Shown here piece by piece: positions 1 through 8,522 of a stretch of 64,000 bases of DNA (the first letter of the stretch is position 1; each line of letters opens with the position of its first letter). Source of the DNA: Streptomyces pluripotens (GTDB lineage Bacteria; Actinomycetota; Actinomycetes; Streptomycetales; Streptomycetaceae). The DNA lies in contig NZ_CP021080.1 in assembly GCF_000802245.2 (NCBI RefSeq), positions 6,944,001 through 7,008,000 on the forward strand. Reading direction: 5' to 3'. Made by a program: the position numbers and the translations under genes. Under the pieces are notes generated by a model. That model was not told the DNA's origin, made no database searches, and saw nothing but the letters and a program-made list of their open reading frames with translations.

Positions 1-201
1 CTTCCGGCGAGGAATCCGACCGCATCCACCGACCGGCCCACAGGGGAAGTGACAGCTGTGGGCCGCAAAACCGGCGGCCACCGCACGACCCGGTCGCTAG
101 GGGATGGCTCAGGGCCGAGACGGCCGAGATCGCCAAGACGGTCGCGGCGACCAAGATGGGTCGATAGATGCGATAGGAGTCCGTGCCGAGCCTGGAGAGA
201 G

Positions 202-2328
202 ATGGCTGCCACCACCACCCGGACCGCCCGTCGGCTGGTCCCCTTCATCCTGCTTGCGGTCTGGCTTTCCATCGGCGCGTTTCTGGGGCCCTTCGCCGGG
301 CGTCTCGGCGAGGTCGCCACCAATGACCAGGCCGCCTTTCTGCCGCGCAGCGCCGAGTCCACCCGTGTCATCGCCGAGCAGCGAGCCTTCCAACAGCAGG
401 AGACCCTGCCCGTGATCGTTGTCTGGACAGCCGACGCAGGGGGATCCGTACGAGACCGTCGGGCAGCCGCCACCGCAGTCCTGGCCTCGCTCACCGGCAC
501 ACCCGGCGTGGTCGGCCGGGCTTCCCCAGCCCTGCCTTCCGCGGACGGAAAGGCGTTGCAGGGTGTGGTGCCGGTGCGGCCGGACCTCGGGGACCGGCTC
601 CCGGATGTCCTCGGTCGGATCCGCGCAACCGCCGACACCGTTCCCGGCACCACCGTCGCACTTGCCGGGCCGGCTGCCACCCAGGCCGACCTGGCCGACG
701 CCTTCTCCGGCATCGACGGCCTCCTGCTCGGCGTCGCGCTCCTCACGGTCCTGGTCATCTTGCTGCTCGTCCAGCGCAGCGTGCTGCTTCCGCTGATCGT
801 GATCCTCGGCGCCGTCTTCGCCCTCGGACTGGCTTGTGCGATCGTCTACGCCCTCGCGGACAGTGCGGCGGTCCGTGTCGACGGACAGGTACAGGGCATC
901 CTCTTCATCTTGGTGATCGGCGCGACAACCGACTACGCGCTGCTGTTCAGCGCGCGTTACCGCGAGGAACTCGCCCGGGACACGGACCGCTTCACCGCGG
1001 CCTGGACCGCGCTCCGGCGGTCCTGGGGGCCGATCACGGCGAGCGCCGCCACCGTCGCTCTCGCTCTGCTCGCCCTGCTGCTCAGTGACCTGACCAACAA
1101 CCGGGCACTCGGTCCGGTCGGGGCCGTGGGCATCGGCTGTGCCGTGCTCAGTGCCCTGACCTTCCTGCCTGCCGTCCTCGTCCTCCTGGGCCGGACCGCC
1201 TACTGGCCCGCCCGCCCGACTCCCGCCGACGACGGGGAAATCGCGCGGGGCGTGTGGCGGCGCGTCGCCGGCCTCGTCGACCGCTCGCCCCGCAGGGTGT
1301 GGGCGAGCTGCCTCATCGCCCTGCTCATCTGCGCCGGGTTCGCTCCCACACTCACCTCCAAAGGCGTCCCGCTGTCCGAGATCTTCGTCAACGACGCACC
1401 ATCGGTCGCGGCACAGAACACGCTCAGTCAGCACTTCCCCGGCGGCTCGGGCACCCCGGCCGTCATCGTTGCCGACGCCGAGCGGCTGCCGCAGGTGCTC
1501 GACGCAGCCCGGCGCACCGATGGCGTCGCCTCCGCCGCCGGTGTCACCGCCTCCGGAAGTCCGGGTGCCGAGCCCCTGGTCGTGGACGGCCGGGTGCGGG
1601 TCGACGCCACCCTGCGTTCGGCCGCGGACAGCCAAGACGCCAAGGACACCATCGCCCGGCTGCGGAGCGCCGTGCACGCGGTGCCCGGCGCCGACGCCCT
1701 GGTCGGCGGCTACACGGCTCAGCGGTACGACACGCTGCACACCGCAGAGCGGGACCGGATGATCATCGTCCCTGTCGTCCTGGCGATCATTCTCGTCATC
1801 CTCGCCCTACTGTTGCGGTCCCTGCTGCTGCCCCTGCTGCTGGTGTCCACGGTCGCCCTGAGCTTCGTCGCGACACTCGGCGTCTCGGCCCTGGTCTTCC
1901 GGCACGTGTTCGGTTTCACCGGCACCGATCCGTCCGTACCGCTCTACGGGTTCGTGTTCCTGGTGGCGTTGGGCGTCGACTACAACATCTTCCTCATGTC
2001 CCGCGTGCGTGAGGAGTCGTTGCGGTACGGCGTGCGCCAGGGGGTCGTGCGCGGGCTGGTCTCCACCGGCGGCGTGATCACCGCGGCCGGGGTGGTGCTG
2101 GCGGCGACCTTCGCTGCCCTCGGGGTGATCCCGCTGGCGTTTCTCGTGCAGATCGCGTTCATCGTCGCCTTCGGCGTCCTGCTCGACACGTTGGTGGTGC
2201 GCTCGTTGCTGGTGCCCGCACTGGTGTTGGACATCGGGCGCCTCGCCTGGTGGCCGGGGCGACTGGGGCGCAGGCAGGAGCGGGTGGGGTTCGAGGGAGA
2301 GGTGAACGCCCCCAAGTCGGCTCAGTGA
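202..2328 (+). CDS. MMPL/RND family membrane transporter
   Basis: This is a 708-residue inner-membrane exporter of the MMPL family, which moves lipids or hydrophobic compounds using proton motive force. The ATG at 202 is chosen because GGAGAGAG lies directly upstream and the protein then opens with a basic stretch followed by a membrane helix (residues about 11-28). The protein has the duplicated MMPL plan: a helix, a large outer loop, a block of helices, then the same again. The conserved charged pair inside the membrane is visible twice, in GATTDYALLFSARYREE (from about residue 240) and GVDYNIFLMSRVREE (from about residue 591). The substrate cannot be told from sequence. No partner gene is adjacent. 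Confidence 0.9.
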   Translation: MAATTTRTARRLVPFILLAVWLSIGAFLGPFAGRLGEVATNDQAAFLPRSAESTRVIAEQRAFQQQETLPVIVVWTADAGGSVRDRRAAATAVLASLTGTPGVVGRASPALPSADGKALQGVVPVRPDLGDRLPDVLGRIRATADTVPGTTVALAGPAATQADLADAFSGIDGLLLGVALLTVLVILLLVQRSVLLPLIVILGAVFALGLACAIVYALADSAAVRVDGQVQGILFILVIGATTDYALLFSARYREELARDTDRFTAAWTALRRSWGPITASAATVALALLALLLSDLTNNRALGPVGAVGIGCAVLSALTFLPAVLVLLGRTAYWPARPTPADDGEIARGVWRRVAGLVDRSPRRVWASCLIALLICAGFAPTLTSKGVPLSEIFVNDAPSVAAQNTLSQHFPGGSGTPAVIVADAERLPQVLDAARRTDGVASAAGVTASGSPGAEPLVVDGRVRVDATLRSAADSQDAKDTIARLRSAVHAVPGADALVGGYTAQRYDTLHTAERDRMIIVPVVLAIILVILALLLRSLLLPLLLVSTVALSFVATLGVSALVFRHVFGFTGTDPSVPLYGFVFLVALGVDYNIFLMSRVREESLRYGVRQGVVRGLVSTGGVITAAGVVLAATFAALGVIPLAFLVQIAFIVAFGVLLDTLVVRSLLVPALVLDIGRLAWWPGRLGRRQERVGFEGEVNAPKSAQ

Positions 2329-2528
2329 CGTGCTGGCGGCAACTGGCCGGCGCGGAGCAGCCGGCCTCGGGCGTGCCCGCGCGAGGGCGCGGGGTGACCC
2401 GGCTCGGACACGCCGCTCGTGGCGGATGGCGGACCGGGACGGCGGTCGCGTGCTCCACCTTCGTCCTGGCCGCGGCGGCGACGGCCGGCTCGCTCGCACT
2501 GGTCCACCGCGTGCCGCGCGAGCCCTGA
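2325..2528 (+). CDS. Possible small single-helix membrane protein, coupled to the MMPL gene
   Basis: A GTG at 2325 overlaps the TGA of the MMPL gene as GTGA, a typical coupling arrangement. The 67-residue reading frame ends with a hydrophobic run (ACSTFVLAAAATAGSLALV) that could be one membrane helix close to the C-terminus. I recognise no family, and GC-rich DNA opens such frames by chance, so this is only a candidate. Confidence 0.2.
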   Translation: MTCWRQLAGAEQPASGVPARGRGVTRLGHAARGGWRTGTAVACSTFVLAAAATAGSLALVHRVPREP

Positions 2529-2850
2529 CGGCGCCGTCGCCGGCCCCGCGTTCCTCCTGATGCGTCACGGCCCGTGTCGGACGAGGAGTCGGGCCCGATG
2601 TCCGCCCCGGATGTCGTCCTGTCCGGTCTGCCGGAACGAAGTACCTGAGCGGCGGACCGACCGGAGTTCCGGTGCGGCCGGTCTGACGGGTGCCTCAGCG
2701 GAGCCGCGCAACTGTACACGTCGCGCTGGGGACCTTTCGCATGGCTTCGGGGCCTCTCGGCGGTACGGGGCGCCGTTGCCCGGGCTGGTGTGCCGCTGCC
2801 GGTGCGTCTGGTGTGCACACGCGGGTCGACGGGGCCTGCCGGACAGGGAT
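2529..2850. other. Intergenic DNA without a recognisable gene
   Basis: This stretch separates the rightward MMPL gene from the leftward acyl-CoA dehydrogenase gene, so both transcription units end here. The open frames in it have low-complexity Arg/Gly/Pro-rich translations and no family signal. I saw no strong terminator hairpin. Confidence 0.5.
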
Positions 2851-3915
2851 TCAGGTGTTCCTGATGCCACCCGGTTCCGGCGGAGTCCCGGCCAAGGTCC
2901 GCAGATGCGCCGCGCGTGACTCGGCCGTCTGGCCCTGGACCAGGAGGAACAACGCCTCCCTGGCGAGACGCTGCGCACGACTGGTGAGGGCCATCGCCCG
3001 ACCTCCCCCGGCCACCACCGCCGCCGTGGTCGCTGTGCGCAGTACCTCGTAGGCATCCGCGCGCACTGCCAGCCGTTCCCCGGTCCGTTCGCCCGGCTCC
3101 GCCTGGTCGGCCAGGGCGTAGGCCCGGCGGCGGACGTCGGCCAGTCGGACCCGGAGCGGTCCGGCCGTCTCCTCGTCCAGCAGGGACAGGGCGGACCGGG
3201 CGACGCCGAACACGGCAGGGTTGGTGCCTAGCGTTCTGGCCCGGTCCCCGGGCGCCCACCGCTCGTAGGGCGTTCGCAGGGCCACGGCCTCCTCGGGCAG
3301 CCACAGGCCGTCCAGCTCCAGCGACACCGTGTGCGAGGCGGTGAGGGCCGCCAGCCGCATAGGCGGTGAGGCACGCAGCCCTCGCTGGTCGCAGGCCTCG
3401 GCGAAGGCGAACAGCACCTCGCCGGTGTCGGTCACGCCGGCGAGCAGCAGCACGTCGTTCAGACCCCAGCCGGTGTACCAGGGGACCGTCCCGTCGAACC
3501 GCCAGCCGGCGCCCCGCCGGTGGACGCGCACCGGGACGCGCGGATACGCCCGCAGATGTGCGTACGCCACTCCGGACAGCAGTTCTCCGCGCGCCAGGGG
3601 GCCCAGCAGCCTTTCGCGTACCGGAAGTTCGCTCTGCGTCAGGGTCTGCACCGGTGTGTGGTGCTGGGTCTGCACGAACCACGTGGAACAGCATGCTCCG
3701 GCGAGGATCTCCGCGGTCTCCCGCAGCACGGAAGGCGGAGCCCCCGCGCCGCCGTGTGTGACCGGCGCGACGGCACCGAGCAGCCCGGACCGCTTGACGG
3801 CTGCTATGTGACTGGCGGGCACGCCCTCCTGGTCGACCCGCTCGGCCTCGGGGGCGAGCAGATCTGCGGCGAGCCGACGGGCCCGGTCGACGAGTGGATG
3901 TGCGCTGATGGTCAT
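2851..3915 (-). CDS. Acyl-CoA dehydrogenase family protein
   Basis: This 354-residue protein has the layout of the acyl-CoA dehydrogenase/oxidase family: an N-terminal helical domain (LVDRARRLAADLLAPEAERV), a middle beta domain (GAGWRFDGTVPWYTGWG, about residue 135) and a C-terminal helical bundle with a VAGGGRAM segment and a C-terminal QGQTAESRAAHLRTLAG. Such enzymes use FAD; flavin monooxygenase members of the same fold oxidise small aromatics. No clear catalytic glutamate is evident, so the reaction is unknown. The ATG at 3915 is chosen because the protein then begins directly with the helical domain; the upstream part of the open frame is arginine-rich and unlike the family. It is divergent from the YCII gene. 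Confidence 0.8.
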   Translation of the reverse strand: MTISAHPLVDRARRLAADLLAPEAERVDQEGVPASHIAAVKRSGLLGAVAPVTHGGAGAPPSVLRETAEILAGACCSTWFVQTQHHTPVQTLTQSELPVRERLLGPLARGELLSGVAYAHLRAYPRVPVRVHRRGAGWRFDGTVPWYTGWGLNDVLLLAGVTDTGEVLFAFAEACDQRGLRASPPMRLAALTASHTVSLELDGLWLPEEAVALRTPYERWAPGDRARTLGTNPAVFGVARSALSLLDEETAGPLRVRLADVRRRAYALADQAEPGERTGERLAVRADAYEVLRTATTAAVVAGGGRAMALTSRAQRLAREALFLLVQGQTAESRAAHLRTLAGTPPEPGGIRNT

Positions 3916-4033
3916 ACGGAGATTCTCGCGAATTTTCCGCCTGCTCCGGGGCGCGGTGCCGAACCGGAGTCCGGCCGCTCGTGTAGGAGGTGGACGGACA
4001 GCCCGACACGGGTCCGACGCCTTGGAGGTCGTC

Positions 4034-4384
4034 ATGAAGCACTACCTGCTCAGCGTGGTCCAGCCGGCCGGCGGGACGCCGCCCGCACCCGACGCGCTCG
4101 CCGAGATCATGCGCAACGTCAAGGCCTTCGACGACGAGTTGCGTGCCGCCGGGGCGTGGGTGTTCGCGGGTGGCTTGGACGGTCCCGAGGCCGCCACCGT
4201 GATCCGGCCGGGGGACGGCGACGTCCGCACCACCGAGGGTCCCTACGCCAAGGGCGAGGAGTACCTCGGTGGACTGTGCCTGATCCGGGCGGCCGACCGG
4301 GAGGAGGCTCTGGCGTGGGGCCGCAAGGCCGCCCTCGCCACCACACTGCCCATCGAGGTGCGCTCCTTCGCGGACCAGCCCTGA
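4034..4384 (+). CDS. YCII-related (DGPF) domain protein
   Basis: This 116-residue protein begins MKHYLLSVVQPAG and carries the hallmarks of the DGPF/YCII group: a ferredoxin-like fold, TEGPYAKGEEYLGGLCLI in place of the DGPF core, and a closing region rich in acidic and basic residues. GGAGG at 4024-4028 sets the ATG at 4034. Members are often encoded next to ECF sigma factors, but no sigma factor is present here. The function is unknown; related proteins may be small dimeric enzymes or sensors. Confidence 0.85.
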   Translation: MKHYLLSVVQPAGGTPPAPDALAEIMRNVKAFDDELRAAGAWVFAGGLDGPEAATVIRPGDGDVRTTEGPYAKGEEYLGGLCLIRAADREEALAWGRKAALATTLPIEVRSFADQP

Positions 4385-4850
4385 CGGCGAAACCCGGGCC
4401 TACGACCGGCAGACGCCGTTGACCGGCCTGCGCCCCCCCAGACACCGATGGCCGTGTTGGGCCGGCAGGTCGGGCGGCGCTCCACCATGGCCCGGCGCCG
4501 TGACCGTCTTCCGCGCCGGGGAACGGGCCCGTGGCCCCTCCCCGGCTGCTTCGGCCCGCGGCACCGCGGACCCGCCGAGGAGTGAGGAAGCGGTGTCCTC
4601 CGGTCGTATGGAGGGGGAACCGGCCCGGGCGGACGCGCAGCGGTCGGGCACGGACCCGCGGGGACCCGTTCCGCGAGGGGTCACCCTGGGCGGGGGCGCC
4701 TCTCGCCCAGTACCAGGGGTCTGCCGCTCGCTGTTCCGGGGTGTGGGGTCTGGGGCCGGGGCCGGGGTGTGGGCGTACGGCGGCTCCGGCTGACTACCAT
4801 CGTGTAGACGGTCCCGGACGGCAGAAGAATGACGGGTGAGGAAGGTTCCC
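4385..4850. other. Long intergenic region upstream of the BlaI/M56 operon
   Basis: About 465 bases with no convincing gene on either strand; the open frames are compositionally biased and lack any family signal. The right end holds the likely BlaI operator and promoter of the next operon. Confidence 0.5.
4793..4808 (+). promoter_or_regulatory. Putative BlaI-type operator
   Basis: ACTACCATCGTGTAGA is an interrupted palindrome with CTAC and GTAG half sites six bases apart, 43 bases before the blaI-like start. BlaI/MecI regulators are known to bind dyads with ACTAC/GTAGT half sites, and they normally repress their own operon. The assignment rests on resemblance and position. Confidence 0.45.
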
Positions 4851-5231
4851 ATGACCGATGCCAAGGATGAACGCCGACCGGCAGGCGGACTCGAAGCGAG
4901 TGTCATGGCCGCGCTCTGGGCTGCCGGCGGGCCTCAGACGCCCGGTCAGGTCCAGCGGAGCCTCGGCGCGGACCTCGCCCGCACCACGGTGACGACGATC
5001 CTGACCCGCCTGCACGACAAGGGAGTCGTCGACCGGCGGCGTCAGGGCCGCGGCTACGCCTACTTCCCCGTGCGGGGCGCCCAGGACGCCCATGGCCTCA
5101 CCGCGCGTCGGATGCACAGCGAACTTGACCGGGACAGCGACCGGGAGACCGTACTCGCCCGCTTCGTCGCCCAGCTCAGCCCCGACGACGAACGCGTCCT
5201 GCGGGACCTGCTCGCGTCCGACGGCCGATGA
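4851..5231 (+). CDS. BlaI/MecI/CopY family transcriptional repressor
   Basis: This 126-residue winged-helix regulator matches the BlaI family over its length: LEASVMAALWAAGGPQTPGQ, then a recognition region LARTTVTTILTRLHDKGVV, then the wing RRRQGRGYAYFPV and a short dimerisation tail (RFVAQLSPDDERVLRDLL). In the family, an M56 membrane peptidase cleaves the repressor and frees the operator. The ATG at 4851 has GAGGAAGG before it; a GTG at 4836 is an alternative. The stop overlaps the start of the M56 gene as ATGA, so the two are translated together. The signal and target genes are not evident; no beta-lactamase is adjacent. Confidence 0.93.
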   Translation: MTDAKDERRPAGGLEASVMAALWAAGGPQTPGQVQRSLGADLARTTVTTILTRLHDKGVVDRRRQGRGYAYFPVRGAQDAHGLTARRMHSELDRDSDRETVLARFVAQLSPDDERVLRDLLASDGR

Positions 5232-6154
5232 CCGCGCTGCTTCTGCTGCCCCTGCTGCTGCCGTTCGCCCTGCCGGCAGCGGCCCACCGGGCCCTGGACC
5301 GGCTGGCGCCGGTCGCCGCGCTGCGGACCGTCACCCTCTGCGCGGTCGTCCTCGCCGGCTGTTCGACGGCCGCGCTAGGTGCATTCGTCCTCATCGGCTT
5401 GCTCAAGCTCCCGTTCTTCGCCGCGCTCGGCGAACTGGTGCACCCACTGCGCACCGCCTCCGGTGTTTTCGTCGTCCCGGCTGCCGCCCTCTCGGCCGGA
5501 GTCCTCGTCAGGTGCGCATGGACGTTCGCCGGGTCGCTGGTCCAGCAGGCGCGGGCCTTCCGGGCAGCCAGGTCACAGGCCGGGCGCGGCCCCGTCGCCG
5601 GGGATCTGTGCGTCGTGGACTCGCCCTGCCCGGACGCCTACGCCCTCCCCGGGCGACCGCACCGCATCGTCGTCACCACGGCGATGCTCCGCTCGCTGGA
5701 CGGCCCCGAACGGGAGGCGTTGTTCGCTCACGAGCGCGCGCACAACGAAGGCGGCCACCACTACTTCCTGCTCGCCGCCGAACTGGCCGCGCACTGCCAT
5801 CCCGCACTGCGTGCGGTCCGGGGTACGATCCGGCTCGCCGTCGAGCGCGCCGCAGACGAAGCCGCCGCGCTCTCGGTCGGCGACCGGCGCTTGACCGCCC
5901 GTGCCATCGCGCGGGCCGCCCTGGCAGGCCAGGGCGGCCACGGCGCGCGTCCGGGGTTTGCTGCAGCCGCGACCACCGGCCCGGTCCCGAGGCGTGTCCA
6001 GGCCCTCCTGGCCGTGCCCCGCGCATCCCGGGCCGGCCGCGCGGTCGCCGCGTTCCTCATCGCCTGCACCGCTGTCTCCGGGGTGGCCTCGGTCACCGGC
6101 ATGGCTGCCTTCCACCACCGGGTGGAGGTTGCCCAGGGCGAGGCGAGGCCCTGA
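5228..6154 (+). CDS. M56 family membrane metallopeptidase (BlaR1/MecR1-like)
   Basis: This 308-residue membrane protein has N-terminal helices, a zinc site HERAH at residues 168-172 (ALFAHERAHNEGGHH), and a last helix near the C-terminus (AFLIACTAVSGVASVTG). It lacks the outer penicillin-binding sensor domain of true BlaR1, as is usual for actinobacterial members. The likely role is to cleave the adjacent BlaI-type repressor after a signal at the membrane. It starts at an ATG that overlaps the blaI stop by four bases. Confidence 0.92.
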   Translation: MTALLLLPLLLPFALPAAAHRALDRLAPVAALRTVTLCAVVLAGCSTAALGAFVLIGLLKLPFFAALGELVHPLRTASGVFVVPAAALSAGVLVRCAWTFAGSLVQQARAFRAARSQAGRGPVAGDLCVVDSPCPDAYALPGRPHRIVVTTAMLRSLDGPEREALFAHERAHNEGGHHYFLLAAELAAHCHPALRAVRGTIRLAVERAADEAAALSVGDRRLTARAIARAALAGQGGHGARPGFAAAATTGPVPRRVQALLAVPRASRAGRAVAAFLIACTAVSGVASVTGMAAFHHRVEVAQGEARP

Positions 6155-6221
6155 CGGGGTAGCTCCCCCGAGCCCGTCGCAACGCGCGTAGAAAGAGGAC
6201 TGGCGCCCGTCTCGTTTTACG

Positions 6222-6227
6222 TATAAC
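6222..6227 (+). promoter_or_regulatory. Candidate -10 element upstream of the VOC gene
   Basis: TATAAC stands out in an otherwise GC-rich region, 35 bases before the VOC start. The matching -35 region is weak (CTGGCG, 16 bases upstream), so this is tentative. Confidence 0.3.
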
Positions 6228-6261
6228 CTCACCGGCTAACCACCCCCACCGGAAGGTCCCG

Positions 6262-6654
6262 ATGCGACGCGTTGCGCTGGTCACCCTCGTCGTCGACGAC
6301 TACGACGAGGCCATCCGCTTCTACACCGGGGCCCTCGGATTCCGCCTGGCCGAGGACGCCCCCCGGCTCGACGGCTCCCGTTGGGTCGTCGTGGAGCCCG
6401 ACGGCGACGCGGGCGGCACCGGGATCCTGTTGGCCCGGGCCAAGGGGGAGGAGCAACGGGCCCGTGTCGGGGACCAGACCGGCGGACGTGTCGGCTTCTT
6501 CCTGCACACCGAAGACTTCGCCCGCGACCACGCCCGGATGACGGCCGCCGGCGTGACCTTCCTGGAGGAGCCGCGCCAGGAGCCCTACGGCACCGTCGCC
6601 GTCTTCCGGGACCTGTACGGCAACCGCTGGGACCTGCTCCAGCCCGTCGCCTGA
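6262..6654 (+). CDS. VOC family (glyoxalase/bleomycin resistance-like) protein
   Basis: This 130-residue protein has the paired beta-alpha-beta-beta-beta modules of the vicinal oxygen chelate family: it opens RRVALVTLVVDDYDEAIRFY and closes with TVAVFRDLYGNRWDLLQP, where the acidic and aromatic residues typical of the fold lie. These proteins bind a metal and can be lyases, dioxygenases or drug-binding proteins; nothing here fixes the substrate. The start has GGAAGG eight bases upstream. Confidence 0.88.
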   Translation: MRRVALVTLVVDDYDEAIRFYTGALGFRLAEDAPRLDGSRWVVVEPDGDAGGTGILLARAKGEEQRARVGDQTGGRVGFFLHTEDFARDHARMTAAGVTFLEEPRQEPYGTVAVFRDLYGNRWDLLQPVA

Positions 6655-6759
6655 CCGACGCCCCACCCCTGTTCAACCGGCCTCTGCCGGTCCCCGTGCA
6701 CCACCACCGCAGCCCCTGCGGTGCCACCGCTGAACCACCTGCTGAGGAAAGCCCCTGCC

Positions 6760-7830
6760 ATGACCGCGCCCCGCATCGACACCGAGTCCCTCCGCCGGCT
6801 CCCCAAAGCCGTCCTGCACGATCACCTCGACGGTGGCCTGCGCCCCGCCACCGTCATCGAACTCGCGGCCGCGGTCGGCCACACCTTGCCCACGACCGAC
6901 GCCGACGAACTGGCGGCCTGGTACTTCGAGGCCGCCAACTCCGGCGACCTGGTCCGCTACATAGCCACCTTCGAGCACACCCTCGCCGTCATGCAGTCCC
7001 GCGAGGGCCTGCTGCGTACTGCCGAGGAGTACGTTCTCGACCTTGCCGCCGACGGTGTGGTCTACGCCGAGGTCCGCTACGCGCCCGAGCTGATGCTGAA
7101 GGGCGGCCTGACTCTCGCCGAAGTCGTGGAGACCGTGCAGGAGGGGCTGGCCGCCGGAATGGCCAAGGCCGCCGCAGCCGGCACTCCCGTTCGTGTCGGC
7201 ACCCTACTGTGCGGCATGCGGATGTTCGACCGCGTCCGGGAGGCCGCCGAACTGGCCGTCACCTACCGTGACGCCGGCGTCGTGGGCTTCGACATCGCCG
7301 GAGCCGAGGACGGCTTCCCGCCCGCCGACCACCTGGATGCTTTCGAGCACCTGCGTTGCGAGAGCGTGCCCTTCACCATCCATGCCGGCGAGGCGCACGG
7401 CTTGCCCAGCATCCACCAGGCCCTGCAGGTCTGTGGTGCCCAGCGGATCGGCCACGGTGTGCGTCTGACGGAGGACATCGTGGAGGGGAAGCTCGGCCGG
7501 GTGGCGTCCTGGGTGCGCGACCGCCGGATCGCCCTGGAGATGTGCCCCACCTCGAACCTCCAGACGGGTTGTGCTGACTCGATCGCCGAGCACCCGATCA
7601 CGGCCCTGAAGGACCTCGGCTTCCGGGTCACCCTCAACACCGACAACCGGCTGGTCTCCGGCACGACGATGACCCGGGAGATGTCCCTGCTGGTCGAGCA
7701 GGCCAACTGGACGGTCGAGGACCTGCGCACGGTCACGGTGAACGCCCTGAAGAGCGCCTTCATCCCGTTCGATGAGCGCAACGCCCTCATCGAGGACGTG
7801 GTCCTGCCGGGTTATGCGGCTGCGCTCTGA
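6760..7830 (+). CDS. add: Adenosine deaminase
   Basis: This 356-residue enzyme deaminates adenosine or deoxyadenosine to inosine in purine salvage. The zinc ligands and active site are all present: HDHLDGG (His20, His22), HAGEAHG (from residue 208), [17 protein letters not shown], and LNTDNRL with the catalytic-site aspartate at 295. Length fits the family. The ATG at 6760 follows GAGGAAAG; an upstream ATG at 6721 would add thirteen unconserved residues. The 3' end overlaps the convergent DinB gene by 19 bases. Confidence 0.93.
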   Translation: MTAPRIDTESLRRLPKAVLHDHLDGGLRPATVIELAAAVGHTLPTTDADELAAWYFEAANSGDLVRYIATFEHTLAVMQSREGLLRTAEEYVLDLAADGVVYAEVRYAPELMLKGGLTLAEVVETVQEGLAAGMAKAAAAGTPVRVGTLLCGMRMFDRVREAAELAVTYRDAGVVGFDIAGAEDGFPPADHLDAFEHLRCESVPFTIHAGEAHGLPSIHQALQVCGAQRIGHGVRLTEDIVEGKLGRVASWVRDRRIALEMCPTSNLQTGCADSIAEHPITALKDLGFRVTLNTDNRLVSGTTMTREMSLLVEQANWTVEDLRTVTVNALKSAFIPFDERNALIEDVVLPGYAAAL

Positions 7831-8327
7831 ATCAGCCCCTTGAGGTAAGCGGCCTGTCCGATGTGCTGAAGGTCGTCGGACAGGACGCTCACCAGGCGGA
7901 CACCCAGGGTGACCGGGGGATCCCAGCGCTCGTCGACGATGCGTCCGAGATCGTTGGCGGCGAGACCGCGCAGGGCGCCGAGGGACTGTTCGTGCACGGC
8001 GTCGTAGTAGTCCGCCAGTAAACCGGCGGATCCGACCCGGACCTTCGCGACCTTGGCGGGGCTGTGCCCGTAGCCGGTGTCGTGCCGGGGCAGGTCGAGG
8101 CCGAAGCGCTTCTCCCAGCCCTGGGACAGCCATACCTGGCCTAGCTCGAAGGCGTCGGCGACGTGGTCGTCCTGGACCCGGGTGAGGTGCCAGACCAGCC
8201 AGGCGACGGAATTCGCGTCGGGGACCGGCCGGTGGTGCAGCTCGTCCGGTCCGAGGCCGTCGAGGACGGCATGGACTTCTTCCCGGATGCGGCCGTAGCC
8301 GTCTATGAGGATGTCCTTGGCATGCAT
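7812..8327 (-). CDS. DinB family / mycothiol-dependent-type protein
   Basis: This 171-residue protein is a DinB-like four-helix bundle. The metal-binding histidines are visible in [17 protein letters not shown] and near the end in [17 protein letters not shown]. In actinobacteria this superfamily includes mycothiol-dependent isomerases and detoxification enzymes; the exact reaction here is unknown. The ATG at 8327 has GAAGGTGG upstream. It is convergent with adenosine deaminase, with overlapping 3' ends. Confidence 0.85.
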   Translation of the reverse strand: MHAKDILIDGYGRIREEVHAVLDGLGPDELHHRPVPDANSVAWLVWHLTRVQDDHVADAFELGQVWLSQGWEKRFGLDLPRHDTGYGHSPAKVAKVRVGSAGLLADYYDAVHEQSLGALRGLAANDLGRIVDERWDPPVTLGVRLVSVLSDDLQHIGQAAYLKGLIQSAAA

Positions 8328-8363
8328 GCATCCACCTTCGCGTATCGCGCTCCGGCACGCGTC

Positions 8364-8397
8364 CGGAAGTCCGGCTCCCACGGAAGCCGGACTTCCG
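8364..8397 (-). terminator. Perfect 13-bp hairpin after the lysR-type gene
   Basis: CGGAAGTCCGGCT (8364-8376) pairs perfectly with AGCCGGACTTCCG (8385-8397) across an eight-base loop. It lies about 125 bases past the stop of the leftward LysR gene and before the DinB start, so it most likely ends the LysR transcript. There is no clear U-tract, as is common in streptomycetes. Confidence 0.6.
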
Positions 8398-8522
8398 ACG
8401 TGTGCACCCGGACCGCCGGTGGAGTCCCGCGCGGTAAGGATCACCAGGTCGGCGGCCCCGCGTCCAGGTCGCGGACGCTCCGCGCCGGGTGGGCCGTGGC
8501 GTCGGCCGCCCCACGGCGCAGA

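Noticed and set aside
109..1740. Long open frame on the minus strand
   Set aside because: It lies fully opposite the MMPL gene and its translation is Gly/Arg/Glu/Gln-rich with no family features: a GC-driven shadow.
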